This document shows, one piece after another, positions 41,180 to 49,789 of a stretch of DNA of 64,000 nt; the stretch's first letter is position 1, and each line of letters opens with the position of its first letter. The notes beneath the pieces were generated by a model. That model had not been told where the DNA came from. It did not search any database and saw nothing but the letters and a program-made list of their open reading frames with translations. The stretch comes from Mycobacterium asiaticum (GTDB lineage Bacteria > Actinomycetota > Actinomycetes > Mycobacteriales > Mycobacteriaceae). The stretch covers positions 1 to 64,000 of the forward strand of contig NZ_LZKQ01000331.1 in the NCBI RefSeq assembly GCF_001668675.1. The letters are read 5' to 3'. The position numbers were made by a program, and so were the translations under genes.

Positions 41180-42974
41180 CCGCCCCGACATCGTCATCAT
41201 CATGACCGACGAGGAGCGCGCGGTGCCGCCCTACGAATCGGCCGATGTCCTCGCCTGGCGGCAGCGGGCCCTCCCCGGCCGCCGGTGGTTCGACGAACAC
41301 GGCGTGAGTTTCACCCGGCACTACACCGGTTCGCTGGCCTGCGTGCCGAGCCGACCCACAATCTTCACCGGCCAGTACCCCGACCTGCACGGCGTTACCC
41401 AGACCGACGGCATCGGCAAACGCTACGACGACTCCCGGTTGCGCTGGCTGCGCGCCGGCGAGGTACCCACGCTGGGCAACTGGTTCCGGGTGGCCGGGTA
41501 CGACACCCACTACGACGGCAAATGGCACATCTCGCACGCCGACCTCGAGGATCCGGCGACCGGCGGCGCGCTGGCCACCAACGACGACGACGGTGTCGTC
41601 GACCCGGCGGCTGTGCAGCGCTATCTGGACGCCGATCGCCTCGCCCCCTACGGCTTCTCCGGGTGGGTGGGACCCGAACCCCATGGCGCCGGCAACGCCA
41701 ACAGCGGCTACCGACGCGACCCGCTGATCGCCGACCGGGTGGTGGCGTGGCTCGAGGACCGCTACGCGCGGCGCCGCGCCGGTGACGCCGCCGCACTGCG
41801 CCCGTTCCTGCTGGTGGCCAGCTTCGTCAACCCGCATGACATCGTGCTGTTCCCGGCCTGGGCGCGGCGCAGCCCGGTGCAGCCGTCGCCGCTGGATCCG
41901 CCGCCGGTGCCGCCGGCCCCCACCGCCGAAGAGGACCTGTCGACCAAGCCAGCCGCGCAGATCGCCTTCCGCGAGGCCTACTACTCGGGATACGGTCCGA
42001 CGCCGGCCATCAGCCGCACCTACAAGCGGAACGCGCAGCGCTATCGAGACCTGTACTACCGCTTGCACGCCGAAGTCGACGCTCCGATCGACCGGGTGCG
42101 GCGCGCCGTCACCGAAGGCGGATCGGACAACGCCGTCCTGGTGCGCACCTCCGACCACGGTGAGCTCCTCGGAGCGCACGGCGGCTTGCACCAGAAGTGG
42201 TTCAACATGTACGACGAGGCGACCCGGGTGCCGTTCGTCATCGCCCGCATCGGCCAGCAAGCGACACAGCCACGCGCCGTGACCGCGCCGACTTCGCATG
42301 TCGATCTGGTGCCGACCCTGCTCAGCGCGGCCGGCATCGACGTGGAGGCCGCGGCCACCGACCTCGCCGAGTCGTTCTCCGAGGTGCATCCGCTTCCCGG
42401 GCGTGACCTGATGCCCGTGGTGGACGGGGCACCCGCCGACGAGACCCGCGCTGTGTATCTGATGACGCGCGACAACGTGCTCGAGGGTGACACCGGGGCC
42501 TCGGCGCTGTCGCGTCAGCTCGGACGTGACGTGAATCCTCCTGCGCCGCTTCGCATCAAGCTGCCGGCACACGTAGCCTCAAACTTTGAGGGACTGGTGG
42601 CGCGCGTCGACGAGAGCGACGGCGGCGCCGGGCACCTGTGGAAGCTGGTGCGCACGTTCGACGACCCGGCCACCTGGACGGAGCCCGGCGTACGGCACCT
42701 GGCCGCGAACGGCATCGGCGGCGAGGCCTACCGCACCGATCCGATCGACGACCAGTGGGAACTGTATGACCTCACCACCGATGCCGTAGAGGCGGACAAC
42801 AGGTGGGCCGACCCCGAATTGCATGAATTGCGAACGTATCTGCGGATGCAGCTCAAGCAAGCGCGGGCGTCGTCGGTGCCCGAACGCAACCGGCCGTGGC
42901 CCTACGCCACTCGGCAACCACCCGAAGGCAAGTCGCAAGGGGTACTGCAGCGGGTGTTCGGGCGGTTCGGCTAG
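41172..42974 (+). CDS. Sulfatase, type I (formylglycine-dependent)
   Basis: This 600-residue alkaline-phosphatase-fold enzyme has IIMTDEERAVP with metal ligands near the N-terminus. The modification motif CVPSRPTIFTGQYP follows the C-x-P-S-R pattern in which Cys becomes formylglycine. Later come GKWHISH and TSDHGELLGAHG. It hydrolyses sulfate esters, perhaps of lipids or sterols, and needs a formylglycine-generating enzyme from elsewhere. It is coupled to the SRPBCC gene and convergent with the LLM gene at 42984. Confidence 0.9.
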   Translation: MSDRPDIVIIMTDEERAVPPYESADVLAWRQRALPGRRWFDEHGVSFTRHYTGSLACVPSRPTIFTGQYPDLHGVTQTDGIGKRYDDSRLRWLRAGEVPTLGNWFRVAGYDTHYDGKWHISHADLEDPATGGALATNDDDGVVDPAAVQRYLDADRLAPYGFSGWVGPEPHGAGNANSGYRRDPLIADRVVAWLEDRYARRRAGDAAALRPFLLVASFVNPHDIVLFPAWARRSPVQPSPLDPPPVPPAPTAEEDLSTKPAAQIAFREAYYSGYGPTPAISRTYKRNAQRYRDLYYRLHAEVDAPIDRVRRAVTEGGSDNAVLVRTSDHGELLGAHGGLHQKWFNMYDEATRVPFVIARIGQQATQPRAVTAPTSHVDLVPTLLSAAGIDVEAAATDLAESFSEVHPLPGRDLMPVVDGAPADETRAVYLMTRDNVLEGDTGASALSRQLGRDVNPPAPLRIKLPAHVASNFEGLVARVDESDGGAGHLWKLVRTFDDPATWTEPGVRHLAANGIGGEAYRTDPIDDQWELYDLTTDAVEADNRWADPELHELRTYLRMQLKQARASSVPERNRPWPYATRQPPEGKSQGVLQRVFGRFG

Positions 42975-42983
42975 ACCCGAGCG

Positions 42984-43811
42984 TCAGGCCAGCGGCGCCA
43001 GCTGAGCCGCCAGCTCGTCGAGCCTGCGCAGCGTCTCATCGCGTGGCTCGCTCGGCAACTCCACCAAAACCCGCTCGACGCCCAGCGGCGCATAGCCGGC
43101 CAGGACATCGGGGCTCGCCTCACCCCACTGACACACCGTCACCGGGACATCGGGGCCGGCCGTCTTGCGTAACTCGTCGAGTGGCCACGACAGCAACTCC
43201 GGGGACGGGCAGATCGCGATCCAGCCGGCTCCCAGGCGGGCGATCCGCTTGAAACTGGCCGGGCCGCCACCGACGTACAGCGGCGGATACGGCTTGGTTA
43301 CCGGCTTGGGCCAGCAGTAGATCGGATCGAAATCGACGTGCTTGCCGTGGAATTCGGCTTGCTCCTTGGTCCAGATCTCGATCATGGCGAGCAACCTCTC
43401 TTCGGCCACCCGGCCACGCACCGCGGGGTCGACACCGTGGTTGGCGACTTCCTCGCGCAGCCAACCCACACCCACTCCGAAGCGGAAACGACCCTGCGAC
43501 ACCAGATCCAGCGACGCGACCTCTTTGGCCGTGACGATGGGATCGCGTTCGGGAATCAGCGCGATCCCGGTGCCCAGCACCAGCCTTTGGGTGGCCACCC
43601 CCGCCGCGGTCAACGCCACAAACGGATCCAGCGGCCGGTAGTACTTCCGCGGCAGCTCACCGCCGCCGGGGTAGGGGCTGTCGTGGTTGACCGGGATATG
43701 GGTGTGTTCGGCCACGAACAATGACTCGAACCCGCGCTCTTCGAGGGCACGTCCCAGTTCCGCCGGCCCGATGCTCTCGTCAGTGATGAACGCCAGAACA
43801 CCGAAATCCAT
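42984..43811 (-). CDS. LLM class F420-dependent oxidoreductase
   Basis: This 275-residue luciferase-like protein has the F420-type pattern FVAEHTHIP, GTGIALIPERDPIVTAKEVASLD, and GRFRFGVGVGWLREE. It has the length of the TIGR03619 group. Such enzymes reduce or oxidise substrates with F420H2 or flavin. The DUF5994 gene lies 3 bp upstream on the same strand, so the two probably share a transcript. Confidence 0.87.
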   Translation of the reverse strand: MDFGVLAFITDESIGPAELGRALEERGFESLFVAEHTHIPVNHDSPYPGGGELPRKYYRPLDPFVALTAAGVATQRLVLGTGIALIPERDPIVTAKEVASLDLVSQGRFRFGVGVGWLREEVANHGVDPAVRGRVAEERLLAMIEIWTKEQAEFHGKHVDFDPIYCWPKPVTKPYPPLYVGGGPASFKRIARLGAGWIAICPSPELLSWPLDELRKTAGPDVPVTVCQWGEASPDVLAGYAPLGVERVLVELPSEPRDETLRRLDELAAQLAPLA

Positions 43812-43814
43812 CGC

Positions 43815-44321
43815 TTACTCCTCCGCGCGACTCGCGGCGAATTGCTGCCTGGCGGCATAGAGAATAGAGCCGGCGGTGTGAAAGGACGTGGTCTCGCAAT
43901 ACGCGGGATCGATCGGCAGATTGGCCGCACGCCGCAGCATCATCGTCGCCAGGGTGCTGTTGGTGGCATACGGAATTATCAGCACGTTCGCGCACGCGTC
44001 GCAGCTCTTGGCGCTGATGACGTGCTGATGCTTGAGCTGCCACCCTCGCCAGTTCAGATCGGGTGGGCGTTGCAGCGACGGCCAGTTGACGTTGATCCCG
44101 GTGATCTCGCCCAGCCGGTTACTGAGCGCCAGCACCAGGTCCGGCAGCTCACCACTGATCCGATCGGTACGCGGCCACCACGCACCGTCGATCTCCTGGC
44201 CCAGGTCAGATGCCAGGCTGAGTCGGATAGGGGTGGCTCGTCGGCGGGCCACCAGAGGATATGTCACGGCGCGGTCGAACAGGTGGGGCGCATCAGGATC
44301 GTTCCTTCCCACCGCCGACAA
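43815..44321 (-). CDS. DUF5994 family protein
   Basis: This 168-residue protein carries the DUF5994 pattern IRLSLASDLGQEIDGAWWPRT and SNRLGEITGINVNW in its first half. The family is an actinobacterial group without known function, often found in several copies. It is followed by the LLM gene with a 3-bp gap. Confidence 0.75.
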   Translation of the reverse strand: MSAVGRNDPDAPHLFDRAVTYPLVARRRATPIRLSLASDLGQEIDGAWWPRTDRISGELPDLVLALSNRLGEITGINVNWPSLQRPPDLNWRGWQLKHQHVISAKSCDACANVLIIPYATNSTLATMMLRRAANLPIDPAYCETTSFHTAGSILYAARQQFAASRAEE

Positions 44322-44468
44322 CCGAACGGCTCACCGGCAAAGCTACGCCACCGGTCGCCCGGCCCCAACGGCGAGGTGGTCGTGGGCTCGATGCCACCGA
44401 ACTATGCGTACTGTGGAATTAATGCCGGTTCGGCACGCAAATCCGCAATATGAGCGAGGATAGGTGGC

Positions 44469-44702
44469 ATGGCCATACAGGACTGGCGGGACGCACCCGA
44501 GATCCATCCGTCGGAGATCCGGGTAGGTGACGCCATCGGTACGGTGGACGCCGAGCATTCCCGCTACATCGTCAAAATGATCAGCGGCCCCCAATCGGGC
44601 CGCAAGCGCTGGACGTTCTTCGGTCGCGACGACCGGGGACAGGACTACGCCAGCACGTTCGGCGAGAACGATTTGGTGCGCAGGTTCGCCAAAGCATCCT
44701 GA
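44469..44702 (+). CDS. Small conserved hypothetical protein
   Basis: This 77-residue protein has a compact, beta-rich composition (GTVDAEHSRYIVKMISG, GRKRWTFFGRDD). No signal peptide or membrane segment is seen. It lies just upstream of the Ddn-like gene on the same strand (19 bp). Function unknown. Confidence 0.6.
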   Translation: MAIQDWRDAPEIHPSEIRVGDAIGTVDAEHSRYIVKMISGPQSGRKRWTFFGRDDRGQDYASTFGENDLVRRFAKAS

Positions 44703-44721
44703 TGGTGTAGGCGCCGACACG

Positions 44722-45216
44722 ATGCCGAAATTCTCGCTGCCCGACGACGCGCCATCCGGGCTGACGTCCCCGGTGACCGCCAAAGTCATGAAGTACGCGT
44801 CCAAGGGGCACGTTGCGGTCTTCAAACTCACCAATGGGCACGTCGGCAACAAATGGCGCATCGGCGCCGGCCTCCGCAAGCCCGTGCCGACGCTGCTGCT
44901 CGAACATCGGGGCCGCAAGTCGGGCCGCGAATTCACCACGCCGCTGCTGTATCTCGACGACGGCGACGACTTCGTGATCGTGGCGTCGCAGGGCGGTATG
45001 CCCAAGAACCCGCAGTGGTACCACAACCTGGTCGCCAACCCCGACACCCGGATCCACGTGAAAGGCCGACGCAATCTCGAGGTCTCGGCCCGCGTCGCCA
45101 CAGCCGAAGAGCGGGCCGAGCTGTGGCCGCGCTTGGTCGATCTGTACGCCGACTTCGCCAAGTATCAAAGCTGGACAGAGCGGCAGATCCCCGTGGTCAT
45201 CCTTTCCCCACGTTGA
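44722..45216 (+). CDS. Deazaflavin-dependent nitroreductase family protein (Ddn-like)
   Basis: This 164-residue DUF385/Ddn-type protein has LLLEHRGRKSGREFTTPLLY, FVIVASQGGMPKNPQWYHNL and NPDTRIHVKGR. The P-QWYHNL-ANP box is characteristic of F420-binding Ddn homologues. It likely reduces quinones or nitro compounds at the membrane. Its 3' end overlaps the convergent TetR gene by 20 bp. Confidence 0.87.
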   Translation: MPKFSLPDDAPSGLTSPVTAKVMKYASKGHVAVFKLTNGHVGNKWRIGAGLRKPVPTLLLEHRGRKSGREFTTPLLYLDDGDDFVIVASQGGMPKNPQWYHNLVANPDTRIHVKGRRNLEVSARVATAEERAELWPRLVDLYADFAKYQSWTERQIPVVILSPR

Positions 45217-45787
45217 CCGTCAACCGGAACAGCGCGCGCTGCAGGGTCGGCAGGATCTCGGTGATGGCGATCTCGCCGGCGGCGAACCGCGCCACCAGGC
45301 CATAGGCGAGGTTCGACACGATCGGCGGCAGATCCTCGACCAGCTCGGCGTCGGCGTCGCGCAACACCGCCATGGTGGCCGGGATGACCACGTCAAGGCC
45401 ACGGTCGACCAGCCGCCGGCCCCCGGGAGCCGAGCGGGCCCGGAAGTACGCCCGAAGCATGTCCGGGTGACGTTCCCACGGCTCGAAAATGGTGCGGAAG
45501 ACCCGCATGAGCCCGTCGTAGACGGACTCGTCGGGATCATGCGTCTGCGTCGCCAAACCGGCGTACCGGTGCGCGTCCATCCAGCTCTCCAGCGCGGCCA
45601 GGATCAGCGCATCCCGGGTCGGAAAGCGCTTGTAGATGGTGGCCAACGACATCCGTGAGCGCTTGGCCACCTCACGCAACTGCACCGCGTCGTAGCCGTC
45701 GGACTCCAGGATGCCAACCACGACATCAAGGATGGGGTCACCGACTCGACGATCCTGATCGCCGATCGCCGCTTCGGTGCCGACCAC
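45197..45787 (-). CDS. TetR family transcriptional regulator (KstR-like)
   Basis: This 196-residue protein has a TetR domain (LREVAKRSRMSLATIYKRF) and a C-terminal region with features of KstR-type proteins (FEPWERHPDMLRAYFRARSA). It is divergent from the SDR-P450 pair, and two GTAAC-N3-GTTAC sites lie between them. It probably represses that operon and itself. Its natural ligand is unknown; a steroid or acyl-CoA intermediate would fit the group. Confidence 0.87.
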   Translation of the reverse strand: MVGTEAAIGDQDRRVGDPILDVVVGILESDGYDAVQLREVAKRSRMSLATIYKRFPTRDALILAALESWMDAHRYAGLATQTHDPDESVYDGLMRVFRTIFEPWERHPDMLRAYFRARSAPGGRRLVDRGLDVVIPATMAVLRDADAELVEDLPPIVSNLAYGLVARFAAGEIAITEILPTLQRALFRLTVNVGKG

Positions 45788-45812
45788 GTGACGAACCCCT
45801 TGCCCTCGCCGG

Positions 45813-45848
45813 GTAACCCAGTTACCGTACCTTCTGTAACAAGGTTAC
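45813..45848. promoter_or_regulatory. Tandem operators GTAAC-N3-GTTAC
   Basis: GTAACCCAGTTAC (45813-45825) and GTAACAAGGTTAC (45836-45848) are perfect inverted repeats with starts 23 bp apart. The second lies directly before the SDR ribosome-binding site. They are the likely binding sites of the adjacent TetR. Confidence 0.7.
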
Positions 45849-45863
45849 TCGACGAGGAGGGCC

Positions 45864-46697
45864 ATGGCAGGCCGGGTAGCGGGCAAGGTCGCATTCGTCA
45901 CCGGCGCGGCGCGCGGGCAGGGCCGCAGTCACGCGGTGCGACTGGCGCAAGAGGGCGCCGACATCATCGCCGTCGATGTCTGCCGGGGCTTCGACAACTC
46001 CCCCGCGCCGGCGTCCTCGCCCGAAGACCTGGCCGAGACGGCCGACCTCATCAAGGGTCTGGATCGCCGCGTGGTCACCGCCGAGGTCGACGTCCGCGAC
46101 TACGACGCGCTCAAGGCCGCGGTCGACAGCGGTGTCGAGCAACTCGGCCGGCTCGACATCGTGGTGGCCAACGCCGGCATCGGCACCATCGCTCCACGCC
46201 TGGACCGGATGGACGAAGACCTGTGGCAGGAGATGCTCGACGTCAACCTGAGCGGGGTGTGGAAGTCGGTGAAAGCCGCTGTCCCCCATCTGCTTTCGGG
46301 TGGTGGCGGTTCCATCGTGCTGACCAGCTCGGTGGCCGGCCTGAAGGCCTACACGCATACGGGGCACTACAACGCCGCCAAGCACGGCGTGGTGGGGCTG
46401 ATGCGGTCGTTCGCCGTCGAGCTGGGGCCGAAGAACATCCGGGTCAACACCGTGCACCCGACCCACGTGAACACACCATTGTTGATCAACGACATGACTT
46501 TTCGGCTGTTCCGCCCCGACCTGGAGAATCCCGGACCAGACGACCTGGCACCCATCTGTCAGACCTTCCACACGTTGCCGATCCCCTGGGTGAACGTAGA
46601 AGACATCAGCAACGCCGTATTGTTCCTGGCCTCCGACGAGGCGCGCTACATCACCGGAGTCACGCTTCCCGTGGACGCGGGCAGCTGCCTGAAGTAA
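45864..46697 (+). CDS. Mycofactocin-coupled SDR family oxidoreductase
   Basis: This 277-residue SDR has GAARGQGRSHAVRLAQEGAD at the N-terminus, which is the signature of the mycofactocin-coupled SDR family, followed by NAGIG, LTSSVAG, HYNAAKHG and HPTHVNTP. These enzymes hold NAD tightly and hand electrons to the redox cofactor mycofactocin, typically oxidising terpenoid or other alcohols. The P450 gene starts 14 bp downstream. A P450-plus-alcohol-dehydrogenase pair under one TetR is a sensible two-step oxidation unit. Confidence 0.88.
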   Translation: MAGRVAGKVAFVTGAARGQGRSHAVRLAQEGADIIAVDVCRGFDNSPAPASSPEDLAETADLIKGLDRRVVTAEVDVRDYDALKAAVDSGVEQLGRLDIVVANAGIGTIAPRLDRMDEDLWQEMLDVNLSGVWKSVKAAVPHLLSGGGGSIVLTSSVAGLKAYTHTGHYNAAKHGVVGLMRSFAVELGPKNIRVNTVHPTHVNTPLLINDMTFRLFRPDLENPGPDDLAPICQTFHTLPIPWVNVEDISNAVLFLASDEARYITGVTLPVDAGSCLK

Positions 46698-46711
46698 GGA
46701 AACGTCCCCGC

Positions 46712-47911
46712 ATGACCATCGCCCCCGAGACGGACGTCTACTACGACCCCTACGACGTCAACATCACCGCGGACCCCTACCCCATTTACGCCCGCCTCCG
46801 CGACGAGGCTCCGCTCTATTACAACGAGCGCTACAACTTCTGGGCGATCTCCCGGCACGCTGATGTGGAGAAGGCGCTCTCGGACTGGGAAACGTTCTCC
46901 AACAGCCGAAGTGACATCCTCGAGCTGATCCAATCCAAGTTCCCGATGCCGCCCGGCGTGATGATGTTCGAGGACCCCCCGACCCACACCATGCTGCGCG
47001 GCGTCATGTCGCGCGTCTTCACCCCGCGGCGGATGGCGGCCATCGAGGATCAGATCCGCGCCTACTGCGTGCGTTGTCTGGATCCGCTCGTCGGCTCGGA
47101 CGGATTCGACATCATCGCCGAACTCGCCTCGATGATGCCGATGCGCGTGATCGGCATGCTGCTGGGCATCCCGGAGGAAGAGCAGATCGGCGTGCGCGAC
47201 GCCAATGACGCCAACCTGCGCACCAGGCCCGGCACACCGATGAAAGTCGCCGATCCAGAAGCCATCGCCGATGGCCGCATCTACGCCGAGTACGTCGACT
47301 GGCGGGCCAAGAACCCCTCCGACGACCTGATGACCTCGCTGCTCAACGTCGAGTTCGAGGACGCCGACGGAGTGACGCGCAAGCTCACCCGCAAAGAGGT
47401 GCTGCACTACACGCAGGTGGTCGCCGGGGCGGGCAACGAGACGACGGGACGGCTGATCGGCTGGCTGGCCAAGGTGCTGGCCGAGCACCCCGATCAGCGC
47501 CGGGAGATCGTGCAGGATCGGTCGCTGGTGACGCGCGCGGTCGACGAAACGCTGCGCTTCGAGCCGACAGGTCCGCACGTCGGGCGCTACACGATTCGCG
47601 ACTTCGAGGCCTACGGGACCACGGTGCCGGCCGGCAGCGCGGTGCTGCTGCTCTTCGGGGCGGCTAACCGGGATCCGTTGCGCTACAAGGATCCTGACAC
47701 CTTCAACATCCATCGCGACAACATCTCGCATCTCACCTTCGGCAAAGGCGTGCACTACTGCCTGGGCGCGAACCTGGCCCGGCTGGAAGGCAGGGTGGCA
47801 CTCGACGAGCTGCTCAACCGGTGGCCGGAATGGGAAATCGACTACGACAGCCTCAAACTGGCGCCCACCTCGACGGTCCGGGGCTGGGAGCGGCTACGCA
47901 TCGTGGTGTGA
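46712..47911 (+). CDS. Cytochrome P450
   Basis: This 399-residue P450 has the I-helix AGAGNETTG (the acid-alcohol pair is altered to Asn-Glu-Thr-Thr), K-helix DETLR, and heme loop FGKGVHYCLGANLAR. The AGxGNETT form is common in a branch of mycobacterial P450s. ATG 46712 is the correct start; longer open frames upstream lie across the SDR gene. It forms an operon with the mycofactocin-type SDR. Confidence 0.92.
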   Translation: MTIAPETDVYYDPYDVNITADPYPIYARLRDEAPLYYNERYNFWAISRHADVEKALSDWETFSNSRSDILELIQSKFPMPPGVMMFEDPPTHTMLRGVMSRVFTPRRMAAIEDQIRAYCVRCLDPLVGSDGFDIIAELASMMPMRVIGMLLGIPEEEQIGVRDANDANLRTRPGTPMKVADPEAIADGRIYAEYVDWRAKNPSDDLMTSLLNVEFEDADGVTRKLTRKEVLHYTQVVAGAGNETTGRLIGWLAKVLAEHPDQRREIVQDRSLVTRAVDETLRFEPTGPHVGRYTIRDFEAYGTTVPAGSAVLLLFGAANRDPLRYKDPDTFNIHRDNISHLTFGKGVHYCLGANLARLEGRVALDELLNRWPEWEIDYDSLKLAPTSTVRGWERLRIVV

Positions 47912-47954
47912 CCGGGACGGGAATTAATCACCCGCCGCGGCGGTATAACAACGC

Positions 47955-48374
47955 ATGAAACTCAACGATGCGGCGCGTCAGCTCATCGGAGCAGGTGCCG
48001 ACGCCACCCTGGTCACCCTCAATCCCGACGGCAGTCCCCAGGTCAGCCTGGTCTGGGTCGCGCTGCAGTCGACGCCGGAAGGTGACGAACTCGTCACCGC
48101 GCACCTGGGCGAACACAAGAAGGTGCGCAACGTCCGCAACGATCCGCGGGTGGCGGTGACCATCGTGTCCACCGAAGACCCGGGCAAAGCGATGCGCCCC
48201 TACCTGGCCATCAACGGCACCGCTCGAATCGTCGAGGGCGGGGCGCCCGAGTTGCTCAAGGAACTCGCGCAGACCCTGTCCGACCCGAACGTATTCCCCC
48301 CGGCCGGCGCGCCGCCCGGTTTCCTCACCCGCATCCGCATCGACAAGGTCGGCGGCATCGGGCCCTGGGCCTAG
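47955..48374 (+). CDS. PPOX-class F420-dependent oxidoreductase
   Basis: This 139-residue split-barrel flavin/deazaflavin protein has ATLVTLNPDGSPQVSLVWV, HKKVRNVRNDPRVAVTI and PYLAINGTARIVEGG. This is the typical mycobacterial F420-binding PPOX pattern, with a C-terminal RIRIDKVGGIGPW. It probably reduces small conjugated substrates or acts in biliverdin-type reduction. The gene ends 3 bp from the convergent gene at 48378. Confidence 0.87.
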   Translation: MKLNDAARQLIGAGADATLVTLNPDGSPQVSLVWVALQSTPEGDELVTAHLGEHKKVRNVRNDPRVAVTIVSTEDPGKAMRPYLAINGTARIVEGGAPELLKELAQTLSDPNVFPPAGAPPGFLTRIRIDKVGGIGPWA

Positions 48375-48377
48375 CCG

Positions 48378-48773
48378 TCAGTCTTGCGGCCCTTCAACCG
48401 CTGCCGGCCTGCGCCGCACCGCGCCCCACAATCCGACACCGATGCCCACCGCGGCACCGCCCAGCCCGATGGCGCGCTGGGCGGGCTTCAGCTGGTCATG
48501 CACGCTGAGTCCGCCGAGCAGGTCGGCCGCGTCGGCGCCGCCCGAGGCCAGGAACCAGCCGCGGGTGTTCTTGCCCCGCAGACCCGAGACGGCGAGCAGG
48601 CCGCCGATCAGCGCGTCGCGGTAACCCATTGAGCGCAAAAGCAATTGCGCTGTCGCGGTCTGATCGTCGGGATCACCCCACAACTTGTTTGCCTTGATGG
48701 GATCCACCAGGAAGGAAATACCGGAGGCAAGCCGGATGCTGCCGGCAATGAGCGCCGCACGATCAATCGACAT
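48378..48773 (-). CDS. DUF4267-like small membrane protein
   Basis: From ATG 48773 this gene encodes 131 residues with three or four weak hydrophobic stretches (SIRLASGISFLVDP, ALIGGLLAVSGL, AIGLGGAAVGIGVGLWG). It contains GYRDALIGGLL, which recalls the G-RD motif of DUF4267 proteins. Function unknown. It is divergent from the SPFH gene. Confidence 0.6.
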   Translation of the reverse strand: MSIDRAALIAGSIRLASGISFLVDPIKANKLWGDPDDQTATAQLLLRSMGYRDALIGGLLAVSGLRGKNTRGWFLASGGADAADLLGGLSVHDQLKPAQRAIGLGGAAVGIGVGLWGAVRRRPAAVEGPQD

Positions 48774-48899
48774 GGTCGGCAGCTTAGTACCGAGCACTCC
48801 GATCTCAATGAGCTTGTTGCGAAAGCGATTTATCCCGTCCCTCCGCTGAGCGGCCGGTCGATAGGATTCCCGCGACACACGAGTAAAAGGAGTCCAGGG

Positions 48900-49787
48900 A
48901 TGACGTGGCAGATCGTGCTGTTTGTGCTGGGTTTGATCGTTGCCGGCGTCGCGGCGGTGTCGTGGCGGTTCGCCGGCAGCGACAACGGCCGTGCCCGCGG
49001 CAGGCGCGTGGCACTGGGCGCGCTTGCCGCCGCGGTGCTGTTTTTCCTCTTCGGCTGTTTCACGATAGTGGGCACCCGCCAGATCGCGATCCTCACCACC
49101 TTCGGCCGGCCCACCGGCGTCAGCCTGAACAACGGCTTCCACGGCAAGTGGCCCTGGCAGATGGCGCACCAGATGGATGGCGCCGTGCAGATCGACAAGT
49201 ACGTCAAGAACGGCAGCCACGATGAACGCATCATGGTGCGGCTGGGCAATCAATCCACCGCATGGGCCGACGTCAGCATCCGTTGGCAGCTCAAGCAGCA
49301 CGCCGCCCCGGAGCTTTTCCAGAGCTACAAGACGTTCGACAACGTGCGGGTCAACCTGATCGAGCGCAACCTGTCGGTGGCGCTCAACGAGGTGTTCGCC
49401 GCGTTCAACCCGCTGGACCCACGCAACTTGGAGGTGTCGCCGTTGCCGGCGCTGGCCAAGCGGGCCGCCGACATCCTGCGCCAGGACGTCGGTGGGCAGG
49501 TCGACATCTTCGACGTCAACGTGCCGACCATCCAGTACGACCAGGGCACCGAGGACAAGATCAACCAGCTCAACCAGCAGCGCGCCCAGACCTCGATCGC
49601 GGTGGAGTCCCAGCGCACCGCCGAGGCGCAGGCCAAAGCGAACGAGATCCTGTCCCGCTCGATCAGCAACGACCCCAATGTGGTGGTGCAGAACTGCATC
49701 ACCGCTGCGATCAACAAGGGAATCAGCCCGTTGGGCTGCTGGCCGGGCACCGCGGCGGTGCCCACCGTGCCGGTGCCCGGGCGTTAG
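48900..49787 (+). CDS. SPFH/prohibitin-like membrane protein
   Basis: This 295-residue protein has two N-terminal hydrophobic segments (residues ~4-20 and ~38-55). An SPFH/band-7 domain follows (VGTRQIAILTTFGRP, VNLIERNLSVALNEVF) and a coiled-coil-like EDKINQLNQQRAQTSIAVESQ segment (charged, Gln-rich). Such proteins scaffold membrane microdomains. GGAGT lies upstream of ATG 48900. The patatin gene begins 2 bp after its stop, suggesting a lipid-related partnership. Confidence 0.85.
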   Translation: MTWQIVLFVLGLIVAGVAAVSWRFAGSDNGRARGRRVALGALAAAVLFFLFGCFTIVGTRQIAILTTFGRPTGVSLNNGFHGKWPWQMAHQMDGAVQIDKYVKNGSHDERIMVRLGNQSTAWADVSIRWQLKQHAAPELFQSYKTFDNVRVNLIERNLSVALNEVFAAFNPLDPRNLEVSPLPALAKRAADILRQDVGGQVDIFDVNVPTIQYDQGTEDKINQLNQQRAQTSIAVESQRTAEAQAKANEILSRSISNDPNVVVQNCITAAINKGISPLGCWPGTAAVPTVPVPGR

Positions 49788-49789
49788 GC

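Noticed and set aside
41112-42572. 486-codon minus-strand frame
   Set aside because: It is antisense to the sulfatase and has no recognisable domain.
45788-46711. Open frame continuing upstream of the P450 at 46712
   Set aside because: It lies over the SDR gene in another frame and its translation is Arg-rich nonsense; ATG 46712 starts the real P450.
49262-49789. Open frame upstream of the patatin gene
   Set aside because: It is a shadow frame of the SPFH gene; the patatin protein begins at ATG 49790.
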